Shown piece after piece: positions 1 to 9,194 of a stretch of DNA of 64,000 nucleotides. The notes under the pieces were generated by a model. It was not told the DNA's origin. It ran no database searches and worked only from the letters and a program-made list of their open reading frames with translations. Position 1 is the first letter of the stretch, and each line of letters starts with the position of its first letter. A program made the position numbers and the translations under genes. Source of the stretch: CBDDBU01 sp965226045 (GTDB taxonomy: Bacteria; Pseudomonadota; Alphaproteobacteria; VGEJ01); assembly GCA_965226045.1 (NCBI GenBank), contig CBDDBU010000026.1:1-64000 (forward strand), written 5' to 3'.

Positions 1-906
1 TTCTATGCCGGCCTGATGGGTTCGAGCCTGCACCAGTACAACGCTGATACCCACATCATCGACTGGCTCGAGGCGATGGGCCATGACTATGACGTCATCA
101 CCGACCAGGACCTTCACTATGAAGGATTAGATCTCCTCGCCAACTACAGCGCGGTCATCACTGGCACCCACCCCGAGTACCACTCGAAGGAAATGCTGGA
201 CGCGCTGCAGGGCTTCACCGACCGTGGCGGCCGCTTCATCTACATGGGCGCGAACGGCTTCTACTGGCGCATCGCCTACCATCCAGAGCTGCCTGGCGCC
301 ATCGAGGTGCGCCGCGCGGAGGGCGGCATCCGCACCTGGATCGCCGAGCCCGGCGAGTACTATCACAGCTTCACGGGCGAGTACGGCGGCCTGTGGCAGC
401 GCCAAGGCCGTGCGCCACAGACCGTGGCCGGTGTTGGCTTCACCTCCCAGGGCTTCGACTATTCTGCGGCCTATCAGCGATTGCCGGACAGCCACGACAC
501 GCGTGCCGCCTTCATCTTCCAAGGCATTGGCGAAGACGCATTGATTGGCGATACCGGCCTCATGGGCGGGGCCGCCGCCGGCTTCGAGATCGATCGCGCC
601 GACCGTCTCCTCGGCACCCCGCCCCACGCGTTGGTATTGGCCACGACCATGGGCCGCCACACCGACACCTACCTTGCCGTAATAGAGGATCTGCACACCA
701 CTGCGATCAATGTTACCGGCACGACGAGCCCTCTGGTGCGGGCCGACATCGTGTTCTACGAGACGCCCAACGGCGGCGCGGTGTTCTCGACCGGCTCGAT
801 CGCCTTCGCCGGTTCGCTCTCGCCCAATAACTACGAGAACAACGTCTCGCGCATGGTCGACAACGTCGTCCGCCGCTTTCTCGACGAAACACCGTTCGCG
901 ACCTGA
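1..906 (+). CDS. N,N-dimethylformamidase-like large subunit, 3' part (5' end outside window)
   Basis: The frame is already open at base 1 (residues FYAGL before the first Met at 16) and closes with TGA at 904-906, so this is the C-terminal 300 or so residues of a longer protein. The visible part resembles the C-terminal domain of the N,N-dimethylformamidase large (beta) subunit. It has a glutamine-amidotransferase-like fold with an ITGTHPEYHSKEMLDAL segment near residue 55, then GGRFIYMGANGFYWRI, and a repeated WRQ/SAAYQRLPDS core. Family members hydrolyse N-substituted formamides using iron held in the large subunit; substrate here cannot be read from sequence. The gene is followed 38 bases later by an amidase and then a ThDP enzyme on the same strand, so an amide-catabolic operon is plausible. 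The family call is fairly secure; the exact substrate is not. Confidence 0.75.
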   Translation, partial: FYAGLMGSSLHQYNADTHIIDWLEAMGHDYDVITDQDLHYEGLDLLANYSAVITGTHPEYHSKEMLDALQGFTDRGGRFIYMGANGFYWRIAYHPELPGAIEVRRAEGGIRTWIAEPGEYYHSFTGEYGGLWQRQGRAPQTVAGVGFTSQGFDYSAAYQRLPDSHDTRAAFIFQGIGEDALIGDTGLMGGAAAGFEIDRADRLLGTPPHALVLATTMGRHTDTYLAVIEDLHTTAINVTGTTSPLVRADIVFYETPNGGAVFSTGSIAFAGSLSPNNYENNVSRMVDNVVRRFLDETPFAT

Positions 907-944
907 TCTCACACGTCGCGCGCAGCAACAGCGAGGAACTCAAG

Positions 945-2378
945 ATGGCCACGAAGGATATCGATCTCTGCTACATCAGCGCGATCGATGCGCTGGCCGC
1001 CTTCAAGGCGCGCGAGCTCTCGCCGGTCGAGCTGATGCGCGCCGTCATCGCGCGCTGCGAGGCGCTCAACCCCAAGCTCAACGTGATTACCCACAGCTAC
1101 TTCGAGCGCGCGCTCGGCCAGGCCAAGGCGGCCGAGGCGCGCTACATGAAGACCGATGGGCGCGTGCGTGCGCTGGAAGGGCTGCCGTTCGCGAGCAAGG
1201 ACTATCACGCGCTCAAGGGTGAGATCACGACGATCGGCTCCAAGATCCACGAACACGATCGCCCCAACCACACCTATCCGGTCACCGAGCGCATGCTGCG
1301 CGCGGGCGCCATTTTGCATATCCGCACCACGACGCCAGAGTACGGCCACGCCGGCACGGCCCACAGCCCGCTGTGGGGCGTGAGCCGCAATCCGTGGAAC
1401 CTCGACTACACGCCCGGCGGCTCCTCGGGCGGCAGCGGCGCTGCGGTCGCCGCCGGCATGACGACCATCGCCGATGGTGGTGACGGTGGCGGGTCGATCC
1501 GCATCCCAGCCTCGGTCAACGGTATCTTCGGCTACAAGCCGCCCTTCGGGCGCAACCCGCTGGACACGACCACTCCCCACGCGTTCCTGGTCCAGATCGG
1601 CGCGCTGACCCGGACGGTGGCGGAGTCCGCGCTGGTGCAAAACGTCGTCTCGGGCCTCCACCTCGCCGACATCAACTCGCTGCGCGGGCGCGTGCGCCTG
1701 CCTCTGGCCTACCCGGAGATCGCCGGCTGGAAAATCGCCTATTCGCCGGACCTCGGCTACTTTGAGATCGACAAGGAGGTGGAGAAGAACACGCGCAAGG
1801 CCGTGCAGGTGTTTCGCGATCTCGGCTGCGAGGTCGAGGAGGTCGATCTCGGCTGGACCTCTGGCGTCCTCAGCCAATTTCTGCGTCTGTTCGAGGTCGG
1901 CGTGGCCACGGGGGTTCTCGACTACTTGCCGGAATGGCGCTACGAGATGGACCCCAAGGTGGTGGATCTCGCGGAGAAGGGCGCCCGGGTTAGCGCCGTC
2001 GAGTATGCCCGGGTTTCAACCACGCGCGGCTGGATGTACGAAAAGCTCGGGCCGATCCTGCGCGACTACGACGTCTTGATCTGTCCGACGCTAGCGGTGC
2101 CAGCGGTCAAGGCCGACCACACCAACATGGACCCCGACTTCGCGATCAACGGCAAGCGGGTCGAGCCCCATCTCGGCTGGCTGCTGACCTACCCCTTCAA
2201 CATGATGAACCAATGCCCGGTCGCCAGCGTGCCGACCGGCTTTGCCGCCAACGGTGTGCCGACGGGCTTACAGATCGTCGGACGCACATACGACGACACG
2301 CGCGTTTTCCGCGCCTCCGCCGCGTTCGAGGCCGCAACGCAATGGTCACGCCACCGACCTGAGCTCACGTCCGGCTGA
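945..2378 (+). CDS. amidase (amidase-signature family)
   Basis: This 477-residue protein has the full amidase-signature architecture. The Ser-cisSer-Lys triad is visible as Lys85 in PFASKDYH, Ser160 in the GGSSGGSG loop and the nucleophile Ser184 in [10 protein letters not shown]. The segment just before the nucleophile is GGDGGGS rather than the usual GTDTGGS, a small variation. These cytoplasmic enzymes hydrolyse a carboxamide to acid and ammonia or amine. A GAGGAAC ribosome-binding site sits a few bases before the ATG. The gene lies 38 bases after the dimethylformamidase-like gene and 24 bases before a ThDP enzyme, so the three are probably co-transcribed. Length is normal for the family and no lesion is seen. 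The exact amide substrate is unknown. Confidence 0.9.
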   Translation: MATKDIDLCYISAIDALAAFKARELSPVELMRAVIARCEALNPKLNVITHSYFERALGQAKAAEARYMKTDGRVRALEGLPFASKDYHALKGEITTIGSKIHEHDRPNHTYPVTERMLRAGAILHIRTTTPEYGHAGTAHSPLWGVSRNPWNLDYTPGGSSGGSGAAVAAGMTTIADGGDGGGSIRIPASVNGIFGYKPPFGRNPLDTTTPHAFLVQIGALTRTVAESALVQNVVSGLHLADINSLRGRVRLPLAYPEIAGWKIAYSPDLGYFEIDKEVEKNTRKAVQVFRDLGCEVEEVDLGWTSGVLSQFLRLFEVGVATGVLDYLPEWRYEMDPKVVDLAEKGARVSAVEYARVSTTRGWMYEKLGPILRDYDVLICPTLAVPAVKADHTNMDPDFAINGKRVEPHLGWLLTYPFNMMNQCPVASVPTGFAANGVPTGLQIVGRTYDDTRVFRASAAFEAATQWSRHRPELTSG

Positions 2379-2402
2379 CACTGAAACACGGGAGACTTCG
2401 AC

Positions 2403-4091
2403 ATGCCCATGATGGATGGGGCCACTTTCCTCGCCGAGACTCTGCACGGCTACGGCGTCACCCATTTTTTCTTCATGCCGGTAGCCATGCACGACGCGAT
2501 GCCCCACTTCGATCGTCTGGGCATCGTCCCGGTCATGGCTCACACCGAGAAGGGCGCCGCCTACATGGCCGACGGCTATGCTCGCATCAGCCACCGGATC
2601 GGCGTCTGTGGGGCTCAATCGGTAGGGTCGAGCAACCTCGCCGCCGGGCTACAGGATGGCTATCTCGCCTGCTCGCCCATGCTCGCGCTGACCGGCCGGC
2701 TGCGCCAGAGCCACCAGCATCGCAACGCCTACCAGGAGGTTGATCACGTCGCGCCCTTCGCGGCGGTGACCAAATTCAACGCGGAAGTCGGTTCGATGGC
2801 GGAGCTCCCGCTGTTCCTGCGCCAGGCCATCCGTGAAGCGACCTCCGGAACGCCGGGACCGACCCACCTCGACCTGTGGGGCATCTGGGGTAACGAGATC
2901 ATGACGGCCAAAGCCGACCTCGAGGTCGTGGTCGAGGAGACGTTCGCCCAAGTACCCCCGTTTCGACCCGAGCCCGATCTCGGCAGCGTCCAGGCCGCCC
3001 TCGCGGCACTGGCCGAGGCGAAGCAGCCCGTCATCGTTGCCGGGGGTGGCGTCACCGCCTCGGGCGCTAGCGCCGAGTTGATCGCGCTCGCCGAACGACT
3101 GCACGTGCCGGTGATTACCGCGTTGAACGCCAAGGAGACCTTCCCTTTCGACCACCCGCTCGCGGTCGGCCCCTCGGGCCTCTACGCACGTACGTGCGCG
3201 AACCGCACGCTGGCCGAGGCCGATTGTGTGTTCTTCGTCGGCAGCCACACCGGCGGGCAGGTCACCAACGAGTGGCGCATCCCCCGCCCCGGCACGCGTG
3301 TCGTCCAGCTCGACATCAACCCGGCCGAGCTTGGTCGCTCTTTCCCCATCAGCGTTGGTATGCAGGGCGATGCGCGCGCCTCGCTCCGCAAGATGATCGA
3401 CAACGCCGATGGTGCGCTCGCGCCCGAGCCAAGCACTGAGCGCGCTGCCTGGGTCGGCCGCGTGCAGCGGTTCGTGAGCGAATGGCGGGCCGAAATTGCG
3501 CCCGTGGTCGACGCCGAGACGCTGCCGATGCGTCCCGAGCGGTTGTGCAAGGAGCTGACAGCGCTTCTGCCTGACGACGCGGTGCTTGTCTCCGACACCG
3601 GCCACTCTGGCATCTGGACGGGCGCCATGATGGACCTCACCTCCGCCGATCAGCGCTACATCCGCTGCGCCGGATCGCTCGGCTGGGGGTTGCCGGCGGC
3701 GATCGGCGCCAAGTGCGCGGCGCCCGATCGACCGGTGGTCTGCTTCACCGGAGACGCCGGCATGTGGTACCACCTCAGCGAGCTCGACACCGCGCTCGTT
3801 CGCGGCATCAACACCGTCACCGTCGTCAACAATAACGCCGCGCTCAACCAGGAACAGGCGCTCAACGAAGAGATCTACGGGGCGCGGACTCCCGCCTCCG
3901 ACTACCTGTGGGTCCTGACGGACTCCGACTGGGCGGCCATCGCCGAGTCGATGGGCTGTTTCGGGGTTACGGTCAACACGCCGAGCGAACTGAGCGGTGC
4001 CCTCGAACAAGCACTAAGCGCGGGCAAACCGGCCGTGATCGACGTGAAAACCGACATCGAAGGCATCGCCCCGGCCCCCTGGAACGGCTAG
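2403..4091 (+). CDS. thiamine-diphosphate-dependent enzyme, acetolactate-synthase-like
   Basis: The 562-residue protein has the three-domain layout of the pyruvate oxidase/acetolactate synthase family. An N-terminal pyrimidine-binding domain carries the catalytic Glu49 in AHTEKGAAYMADGYAR. A central domain follows (VIVAGGGVTASGAS near residue 205). The C-terminal diphosphate domain has the GDAGMWYH...VVNNN motif that binds Mg-ThDP. It may carboligate or decarboxylate a 2-oxo acid; sequence alone does not say which. It is not a canonical IlvB, because it sits with amide-hydrolysing genes and no regulatory subunit follows. A catabolic 2-oxoacid or acyloin-type reaction downstream of the amidases is possible but inferred. 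It ends in TAG, followed by 162 bases without a recognisable gene up to the IS256 element. Confidence 0.85.
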   Translation: MPMMDGATFLAETLHGYGVTHFFFMPVAMHDAMPHFDRLGIVPVMAHTEKGAAYMADGYARISHRIGVCGAQSVGSSNLAAGLQDGYLACSPMLALTGRLRQSHQHRNAYQEVDHVAPFAAVTKFNAEVGSMAELPLFLRQAIREATSGTPGPTHLDLWGIWGNEIMTAKADLEVVVEETFAQVPPFRPEPDLGSVQAALAALAEAKQPVIVAGGGVTASGASAELIALAERLHVPVITALNAKETFPFDHPLAVGPSGLYARTCANRTLAEADCVFFVGSHTGGQVTNEWRIPRPGTRVVQLDINPAELGRSFPISVGMQGDARASLRKMIDNADGALAPEPSTERAAWVGRVQRFVSEWRAEIAPVVDAETLPMRPERLCKELTALLPDDAVLVSDTGHSGIWTGAMMDLTSADQRYIRCAGSLGWGLPAAIGAKCAAPDRPVVCFTGDAGMWYHLSELDTALVRGINTVTVVNNNAALNQEQALNEEIYGARTPASDYLWVLTDSDWAAIAESMGCFGVTVNTPSELSGALEQALSAGKPAVIDVKTDIEGIAPAPWNG

Positions 4092-4253
4092 AGGCCGGAC
4101 GAGACAGTCATTGGAAGGCACCCGCCACTCAAGGGGTTGATACCGATCGCATTGCCAGCAAGATCTTCGCGTTAGCGACCGGCACCCATCGGCGGCGCGT
4201 CCCGATCAGGCTCCGCCGAGTTCCCCGGCGACGACATCACACCCGATCCGGCC

Positions 4254-5628
4254 GAGCTATTGTCAAAAGTTGTGTATGGGCTGATCATGCGGCGGCGCGA
4301 TCCTGGCGTTCTCCATCTACGAATTTGACGCCGCGAATGATCTCGGCGAGATGGTTCGATCCATCGAGTTTTCTCCATTTTCTCTGAGCGCGCTGGCATA
4401 GTTTGAAGACCATGGCCATCGCCGTCTTGCGCGACAGGCAGCCCTTGGTCCGGTAGGTGCGCAGACGAACCGTGGCGAACGTGCTCTCGATGGGGTTGGT
4501 CGTGCGTACATGCTTCCAGTGCTCGGCGGGGAAGTCGTAGAACGTCAGCAGGACGTCGCGGTCCCTGGCCAGGCAGGCCGCGGCCTTGTCGTACTTCGGC
4601 CCGTAGGCTTCCAGGAAGAAGTCGAAGGCGCTCTCGGCATCCTTCCTGGTTTCGGCCATCCAGATGTCTTGCAGGCGCCCCTTGGCTTTCTTTTGCAGAC
4701 CCTTGGGCAGCTTGTTCAAGACGTTGCCCGTCTTGTGAACCCAGCAGCGTTGCTCGCGGGCGCCTGGGTAGACTTGGCGGAGCGCCTTCCAGAAGCCGAG
4801 CGCGCCGTCGCCGAGCGCCAGTTGCGGACCCATTTCAAGGCCGCGCCGCTTGAGATCGAGCAGAACTTCGAGCCAGGACTGCTCACTTTCGCGATAGCCG
4901 TCGGCGATGGCGATCAGTTCCTTCTGTCCCTTGTCCGTGGCCCCGACGATCACCAGGATGCACTGCTTCTCTTCCTCCATGCGGGCGCTGAAATAGATGC
5001 CGTCCACCCAGAAATAGACGTAGCGCTTGGCCGTGAGGTCGCGCCGTTGCCAGCGCTCCGCCTCAACCCCCCAGACCTCTTTCAGCCGGGTGATCGTGGA
5101 GGCCGAAAGCCCCGGCGCGGAGCTCCCCAGGAGCGCCGCCAAGGCTTCCCCGAAGTCGCCGGTGGAAATGCCCTTCAGATACAGCCATGGCAAAAGGTCT
5201 TCCAGGCTCTTGGCGCGGCGCAGATAGCGCGGCAGGATCGCCGACGTGAAGCGGATGGCGCCGTCCCCCCGGTCCCGCACACGGGGTTGGCGCACGCTCA
5301 CCGGGCCGATCCCGGTCTGGATGAAGCGTTCCGGCAGATATCCATTGCGGACAACCCGGCGGCGGCCGGCGGCGTCAACAAGCGCCGCATGGCTACCCAA
5401 AAACACGGAGACCTCGGCCTCAACGGCTTGGGCCAACAACTCGCGAGCTCCAGCTTGTAGGACTTCCGTCAACGGATCTTTCTGAAAATCAGATGGGTTT
5501 TGAAAAGCAACAACGGTATTCTCTTTCATGGCCTATCCTTCCTTGGCTTAGCTCAAGTGGTGACATCAACAATCACCAGGATACGCCGCCTTCATTTCAA
5601 CGCCGTACACAAGATTCGGTTATAGCTC
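4254..5628 (-). mobile_element. IS256-family element type I, copy 1 (1375 bp)
   Basis: The ends were set by comparing this element with its inverted twin at 9381-10755. Both start and stop at GAGCTAT-type termini: GAGCTATTGTCAAAAG at one end and GAGCTATAACCGAATC at the other, sharing TTGTGTA 17 bases in. The single gene is transcribed leftward. The 8-base flanks (ATCCGGCC on the left, CTTCCTTG on the right) do not match, so the original target duplication has been lost. That is expected after recombination between copies or a flanking deletion. On its right the element truncates a membrane-dipeptidase gene. Confidence 0.92.
4285..5529 (-). CDS. IS256-family (mutator type) transposase
   Basis: This 414-residue transposase carries the DDE triad of the IS256 family: Asp176 in VYFWVDGIYF, Asp241 in LALGDGALG and Glu348 in TTNPIEST. 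It also has the conserved CxxH pair (Cys262, His265 in RCWVHK) and the usual N-terminal DNA-binding half. The translation is identical to the copy at 9480-10724, so the element has moved or been duplicated recently and looks intact and potentially active. Confidence 0.96.
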   Translation of the reverse strand: MKENTVVAFQNPSDFQKDPLTEVLQAGARELLAQAVEAEVSVFLGSHAALVDAAGRRRVVRNGYLPERFIQTGIGPVSVRQPRVRDRGDGAIRFTSAILPRYLRRAKSLEDLLPWLYLKGISTGDFGEALAALLGSSAPGLSASTITRLKEVWGVEAERWQRRDLTAKRYVYFWVDGIYFSARMEEEKQCILVIVGATDKGQKELIAIADGYRESEQSWLEVLLDLKRRGLEMGPQLALGDGALGFWKALRQVYPGAREQRCWVHKTGNVLNKLPKGLQKKAKGRLQDIWMAETRKDAESAFDFFLEAYGPKYDKAAACLARDRDVLLTFYDFPAEHWKHVRTTNPIESTFATVRLRTYRTKGCLSRKTAMAMVFKLCQRAQRKWRKLDGSNHLAEIIRGVKFVDGERQDRAAA

Positions 5629-6561
5629 CTTCCTTGGGTCGTGGGATACACCGACGAAGACGTCACCCTGCCGCGGTTCAAGGACGCTGGCGTCAACTTC
5701 GCTTCCCTCACCGTCAACGACTTTCCAGGCTCGCTGGGGGGCACCGTGCGCCAGATCGCGGCTGTCACGCGACACGTCGAAGAGCCCGCCGAGACCATGG
5801 TGCTCGTGAAGTCGGTCGATGAGATTCGCCAGGCGAAGAAAGATGGCAAACTCGCGTTCGCGTTCAACCTCCAGGAGACCAATCCGCTCGAGGGCGAGGT
5901 CGATTTCGTTCAGACCTACTACGACCTCGGGGTCCGTCACATGTTGATGGCCTACAACCAGAAGAACCGGGTCGGCGACGGCTGCGCCGAGCGCACGGAT
6001 GCGGGCCTGAGCCGGTTCGGCGTGCGTGTCGTTCAGGAAATGAACCGCGTCGGCATGTTGGTCGACGGCACCCATACCGGCTATCGCACGACGATGGACG
6101 CGATGGAAGCCTCGTCGGCGCCCTTCATCTTCTCGCACTGCCTCGCCCACGCCGTCCATCCGCACTACCGCAACCTCCGCGACGATCAGATCAAGGCCTG
6201 TGCCAAAACCGGTGGCGTCATCGGCGTCAACGGCGTCGGCTTCTTCCTCGAGGACGAGGAGGCCTCGAGTGAGGCCGTCGTCCGCCACATTGATCATATG
6301 GCGGGCCTGGTCGGGCCAGAGCACATCGGCATCGGGCTCGACTACTGCAGGGATACCAAGCGCATCGCCGCCTGGACGCTGACGAATACCGACATGTGGC
6401 CGCCCAATGACGGCAAGCCGTTTGGCGAGACCGCGTTCGTCCAGCCCGAGCAGCTGCTCGAAATCGCCGACATCCTGCTATCGCGCCAATACTCGGAAAC
6501 CGATGTGCGCGGTATCCTTGGCGAGAACTTTGCTCGTGTCGCGAGCCAGGTGTGGAAGTGA
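5629..6561 (+). pseudogene. membrane dipeptidase (peptidase M19) missing its N-terminus
   Basis: About 307 residues of an M19 (renal dipeptidase-like) zinc hydrolase run in an open frame directly out of the IS256 end (LPWVVGYTDEDVTLPRF). Metal-site features of the family are present: the Glu in NLQETNPL, the His in VDGTHTG and the His in FIFSHCLAHA, plus a C-terminal helix ending ILGENFARV. The N-terminal strand with the HxD zinc ligands is missing, cut away by the insertion. A GTG at 5641 could in principle start translation, but the product would lack two metal ligands and should be inactive. Members cleave dipeptides or related cyclic amides. A second M19 gene starts 50 bases downstream, suggesting a former tandem pair linked to the upstream amide-degrading genes. 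Confidence 0.85.
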
Positions 6562-6610
6562 CACGCCTGTCGTAGAATAGCGTGCGGCGTGAGGACCGGG
6601 GCATCCACGC

Positions 6611-6784
6611 ATGGCGGATGTCGATCACGATCGCGTCCACGACGAGGCCATCGTGATTGATGCGGTCTGTCCGCTCATGTTGCGCCGCCAATACATCGAT
6701 TGGTGGATCGAGGGCGGGGCCACCGCAGCCGGGCCAACTGTCGGGGCGTTCGAGCGAGCCGGCCCGACACTCAAGGTGCTGGGC
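6611..6784 (+). pseudogene. second membrane dipeptidase (M19), N-terminal stub
   Basis: An ATG at 6611 opens a frame reading MADVDHDRVHDEAIVIDAV and then YIDWWIEGGATAAGPTVG. This is the start of another M19-family dipeptidase, similar in type to the preceding gene. After about 58 residues it runs into the terminus of the IS6-type element at 6785 (GGCATTGTCAGAG) and is lost. The rest of the gene is not found in the window: the DNA beyond the element at 9195 encodes part of a recombinase instead. The insertion was therefore accompanied by deletion or rearrangement. Confidence 0.75.
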
Positions 6785-7557
6785 GGCATTGTCAGAGTAA
6801 GCGAGGTTGGCCTGCGAAGGCCGCCGTTCTGACGTATTGAGGCCACCAGGTGTCGCCACTCGGCCAGCGCTGCGGAGCGGTTTTGCTTGAAGGTGTCACG
6901 GCGGTACAGGTGACGGTCTTGACTGAAGTGATTGTGGATCGAGGCGTGGACGGCGGCGAACTTCTGCAGCGTCGTCGGACTTCGGAACCGCGCCATGGCC
7001 CGTTCACGTCGTCGGAACGGCTGGTGTGAGTTCTCTGCCCGGTTGTTAAGCCATCGGCCACACTCCTGGCGATCCGAAACGCCAACGATCTTCATCGCAG
7101 CCCGGTACGAGCGGAGACGATCCGTGACGATCGACCGTGGGCGGCCGTAGCGCTTCATCGCGCGCGTCAGAAACTTCAGCGCAGCCCCACGGTCCCGGCG
7201 CTTCGTGGCGAGGACCTTGAGCACTTCTCCTTCGTGATCAACCGCACGCCAGAGATAATGAATCTCTCCGTTGATTCTGACGAACACTTCGTCCAGGTGC
7301 CACCGCCAGCGAGAATACGACCGACGATGGACGCGTCGGCGTCTGATCTCCGCGGCGAACATCGGACCAAACCGGTTCCACCAGAACCGCACCGTCTCGT
7401 GGCAGATATCGATGCCGCGCTCGGACAGAAGGTCCTCGACTTGGCGCAGCGACAGCGGGTAGCGGGTATACATCATCACCGCCAGGCCCTCTCTGCCAAC
7501 CTCACTGAGACACCGGCCCCCCTTGGAATTACTGTAGGGCGGTGGAGGTGAATACCA

Positions 7558-8046
7558 ATGACCGCAGAGAGAGAATCGATGACATTGCAAGAGATGGACG
7601 CTCCGGCCCTGGGGGTCGAGGAGCGTCGCGACGAGGCCCCCGGGGCCGGAGCCAGCCACGCGCGGCCAACGCCGGACCCGGAGGTCGTGGCCAAGCCGAA
7701 GAGGCGCAAGTTCACCGCGCAGTATCGACTGCGGATTCTGGAGGAGGCAGAGAGCTGCACGCAGCCCGGCGAGGTGGGCCGGCTGCTTCGCCGCGAGGGT
7801 CTGTACAGCTCCCATCTGACGGAATGGCGCAGGGCGCGGCGTGAGGGGTCGCTTCAAGGCCTGACCCCGAGCAAACGCGGTCGGAAGCCCGCCGAGCGCA
7901 ACCCCCTCAGCGCGAAGGTGCACGAGCTCGAGGCGAAAGTGGCTCGGCTGGAGAAGGAGCTGCACACCGCCCATACGATCCTGGACGTCCAGGGAAAAGT
8001 TGCCGGGCTGCTGGGATTCAGCCTCGAACACGGGAAGGACTGCTGA
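7558..8046 (+). CDS. IS3-family OrfA (transposase DNA-binding subunit)
   Basis: The 162-residue protein has the OrfA layout. A variable N-terminal 45 residues precede a helix-turn-helix (KFTAQYRLRILEEAESC ... GEVGRLLRREGLYSSHLTEW). A leucine-zipper-like helix follows near the C-terminus (HELEAKVARLEKELHTAHTI). OrfA binds the terminal repeats and pairs with OrfB. Its TGA stop overlaps the ATG of orfB (TGATG at 8044-8048), so orfB translation is probably coupled to it. The N-terminal extension before KRRKFTAQ is long, so a later start is possible. Confidence 0.88.
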   Translation: MTAERESMTLQEMDAPALGVEERRDEAPGAGASHARPTPDPEVVAKPKRRKFTAQYRLRILEEAESCTQPGEVGRLLRREGLYSSHLTEWRRARREGSLQGLTPSKRGRKPAERNPLSAKVHELEAKVARLEKELHTAHTILDVQGKVAGLLGFSLEHGKDC

Positions 8047-9047
8047 TGGCCGTCCCGCCGCTCGCATCGCAGGTCGGCGTGGCGCCGGCGTGCCGAGCGC
8101 TGGGGGTGCCACGGGCTTCCTTCTACCGTCGTCAGAGGCCCGCTCCCGGGCATCAGCAGCCCCGTCCTACGCCCGCCCGGGCCCTGTGTGCGTCCGAACG
8201 CGCGCACGTCCTCGACGTGCTCGCCAGCCCGCGCTTCGTCGACCGGTCACCGGCCGAGGTCGTCGCGACGCTGCTCGATGAAGGCCAGTATCTGTGCGCC
8301 GAGCGCACGATGTACCGGATCCTGGCCGCGAACCAGCCGGTGCGAGAGCGGCGCAATCAGCGCAGTCATCCCTGCTACACCAAGCCCGAGCTGGTGGCCA
8401 CGGGGCCCAACCAGACCTGGTCCTGGGACATCACCCGGCTCCGGGGGCCCAAACGCTGGACGTCCTTCTACCTCTATGTCTTGCTCGACATCTTCAGCCG
8501 CTGCGTCGTGGGCTGGATGGTTGCCGATCGGGAGAACGCCGCGCTCGCCGCGACGCTGATCGAGGAAACCTGTCTCAAGCAAGGCATCGAGCCCCAGGTG
8601 CTCACCCTGCATTCGGACCGCGGCGCGCCGATGACCAGCAAGTGTACCGCCCAACTCCTCGCCGACCTCGGGGTCACCCGCTCTCTGAGCCGCCCCCAGG
8701 TCAGCGATGACAACCCGTTCTCCGAAGCGCAGTTCAAGACCCTGAAGTATCACCCCGGCTTCCCTGGGCGCTTCGAAGACATTACCGCCGCCATCGCCTT
8801 CTGCCGGTCGTTCTTCCCCTGGTACAATACCGAGCACCGCCATGCCGGGATCGCGATGCTCACCCCCGATGATGTCCATCATCACCGGGCACCGGATGTG
8901 CTGGCTCAGCGCGGACGTACCCTGCAAGCCGCCTGGGCCCTTCACCCCGAACGCTTCGTCCACGGCACCCCGAAACCCGCCCCGCTTCCCGAAGCCGTCT
9001 GGATCAACCCACCCGCCACTTCCACAACAGGAGAAACGAGTCAGTAA
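8046..9047 (+). CDS. IS3-family OrfB (DDE transposase)
   Basis: This 333-residue protein has an N-terminal HTH_21-type segment (CAERTMYRILAANQ) and an integrase catalytic core. The triad is Asp128 in TWSWDITRL, Asp191 in LHSDRGAPM and Glu227 in NPFSEAQFK, with 35 residues between the last two as in the family. It is intact and translationally coupled to orfA. It ends at TAA, about 40 bases before the right terminus of the element. Confidence 0.94.
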   Translation: MAVPPLASQVGVAPACRALGVPRASFYRRQRPAPGHQQPRPTPARALCASERAHVLDVLASPRFVDRSPAEVVATLLDEGQYLCAERTMYRILAANQPVRERRNQRSHPCYTKPELVATGPNQTWSWDITRLRGPKRWTSFYLYVLLDIFSRCVVGWMVADRENAALAATLIEETCLKQGIEPQVLTLHSDRGAPMTSKCTAQLLADLGVTRSLSRPQVSDDNPFSEAQFKTLKYHPGFPGRFEDITAAIAFCRSFFPWYNTEHRHAGIAMLTPDDVHHHRAPDVLAQRGRTLQAAWALHPERFVHGTPKPAPLPEAVWINPPATSTTGETSQ

Positions 9048-9194
9048 ATAGAAACCGTCGGTGTCTCAAAGTCGTTGACAGGTTCCGAGGCGGATCACCT
9101 CGGGCGAGCTGTTGAAGTAGCGGAAGGGATCGCGCATTGCCGAAACCTAAGGAACCTCGCCAGGGGCCTCAAGCCGATTTACTCTGACAATGCC

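Larger units (their letters stand above)
7487..9087 (+). mobile_element. IS3-family element (1601 bp) with 3-bp AGG target duplication
   Basis: AGG at 7484-7486 and 9088-9090 flanks the element as a 3-base target duplication, typical of IS3. The terminal repeats are imperfect but equal in length: each has 19 bases followed by an inward TGAGACACCG block. It carries two overlapping genes, orfA and orfB, read rightward, and sits inside the IS6 transposase gene. Confidence 0.92.
6785..9137 (-). pseudogene. IS6-family transposase interrupted by IS3 insertion
   Basis: The start ATG is at 9137 (MRDPFRYFNSSPEVIR). The frame then enters the IS3 element at 9090 and resumes at 7486. Joining the two parts over one AGG gives the seamless text SPEVIRLAVMMYTRYPLSLR, exactly as in intact IS6 transposases. 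The catalytic residues remain: Asp in WHLDEVFV, Asp in IVTDRLRSY and Glu in NNRAENSHQPF. The frame has no stop before the terminal repeat at 6785 and would read on into the antisense of the dipeptidase stub. The gene is inactive while the IS3 sits in codon 16-17. Confidence 0.88.
6785..9194 (-). mobile_element. IS6-family element, split by an IS3-family insertion
   Basis: The outer ends are GGCATTGTCAGAGTAA at 6785 and its inverted counterpart TTACTCTGACAATGCC ending at 9194. The same terminus occurs in the miniature elements near 15 kb. Removing the IS3 element (7487-9087) and one AGG copy leaves about 806 bp, the normal size of an IS6-family element, with a single leftward transposase gene. 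The 8-base flanks (TGCTGGGC and CCGCCCGG) do not match. On the left it truncates an M19 dipeptidase gene and on the right it abuts a recombinase fragment. Confidence 0.88.

Noticed and set aside
2649..4010. 453-codon antisense frame in the ThDP enzyme
   Set aside because: Arg/Gly/Asp-rich shadow translation; the plus-strand protein has all family motifs.
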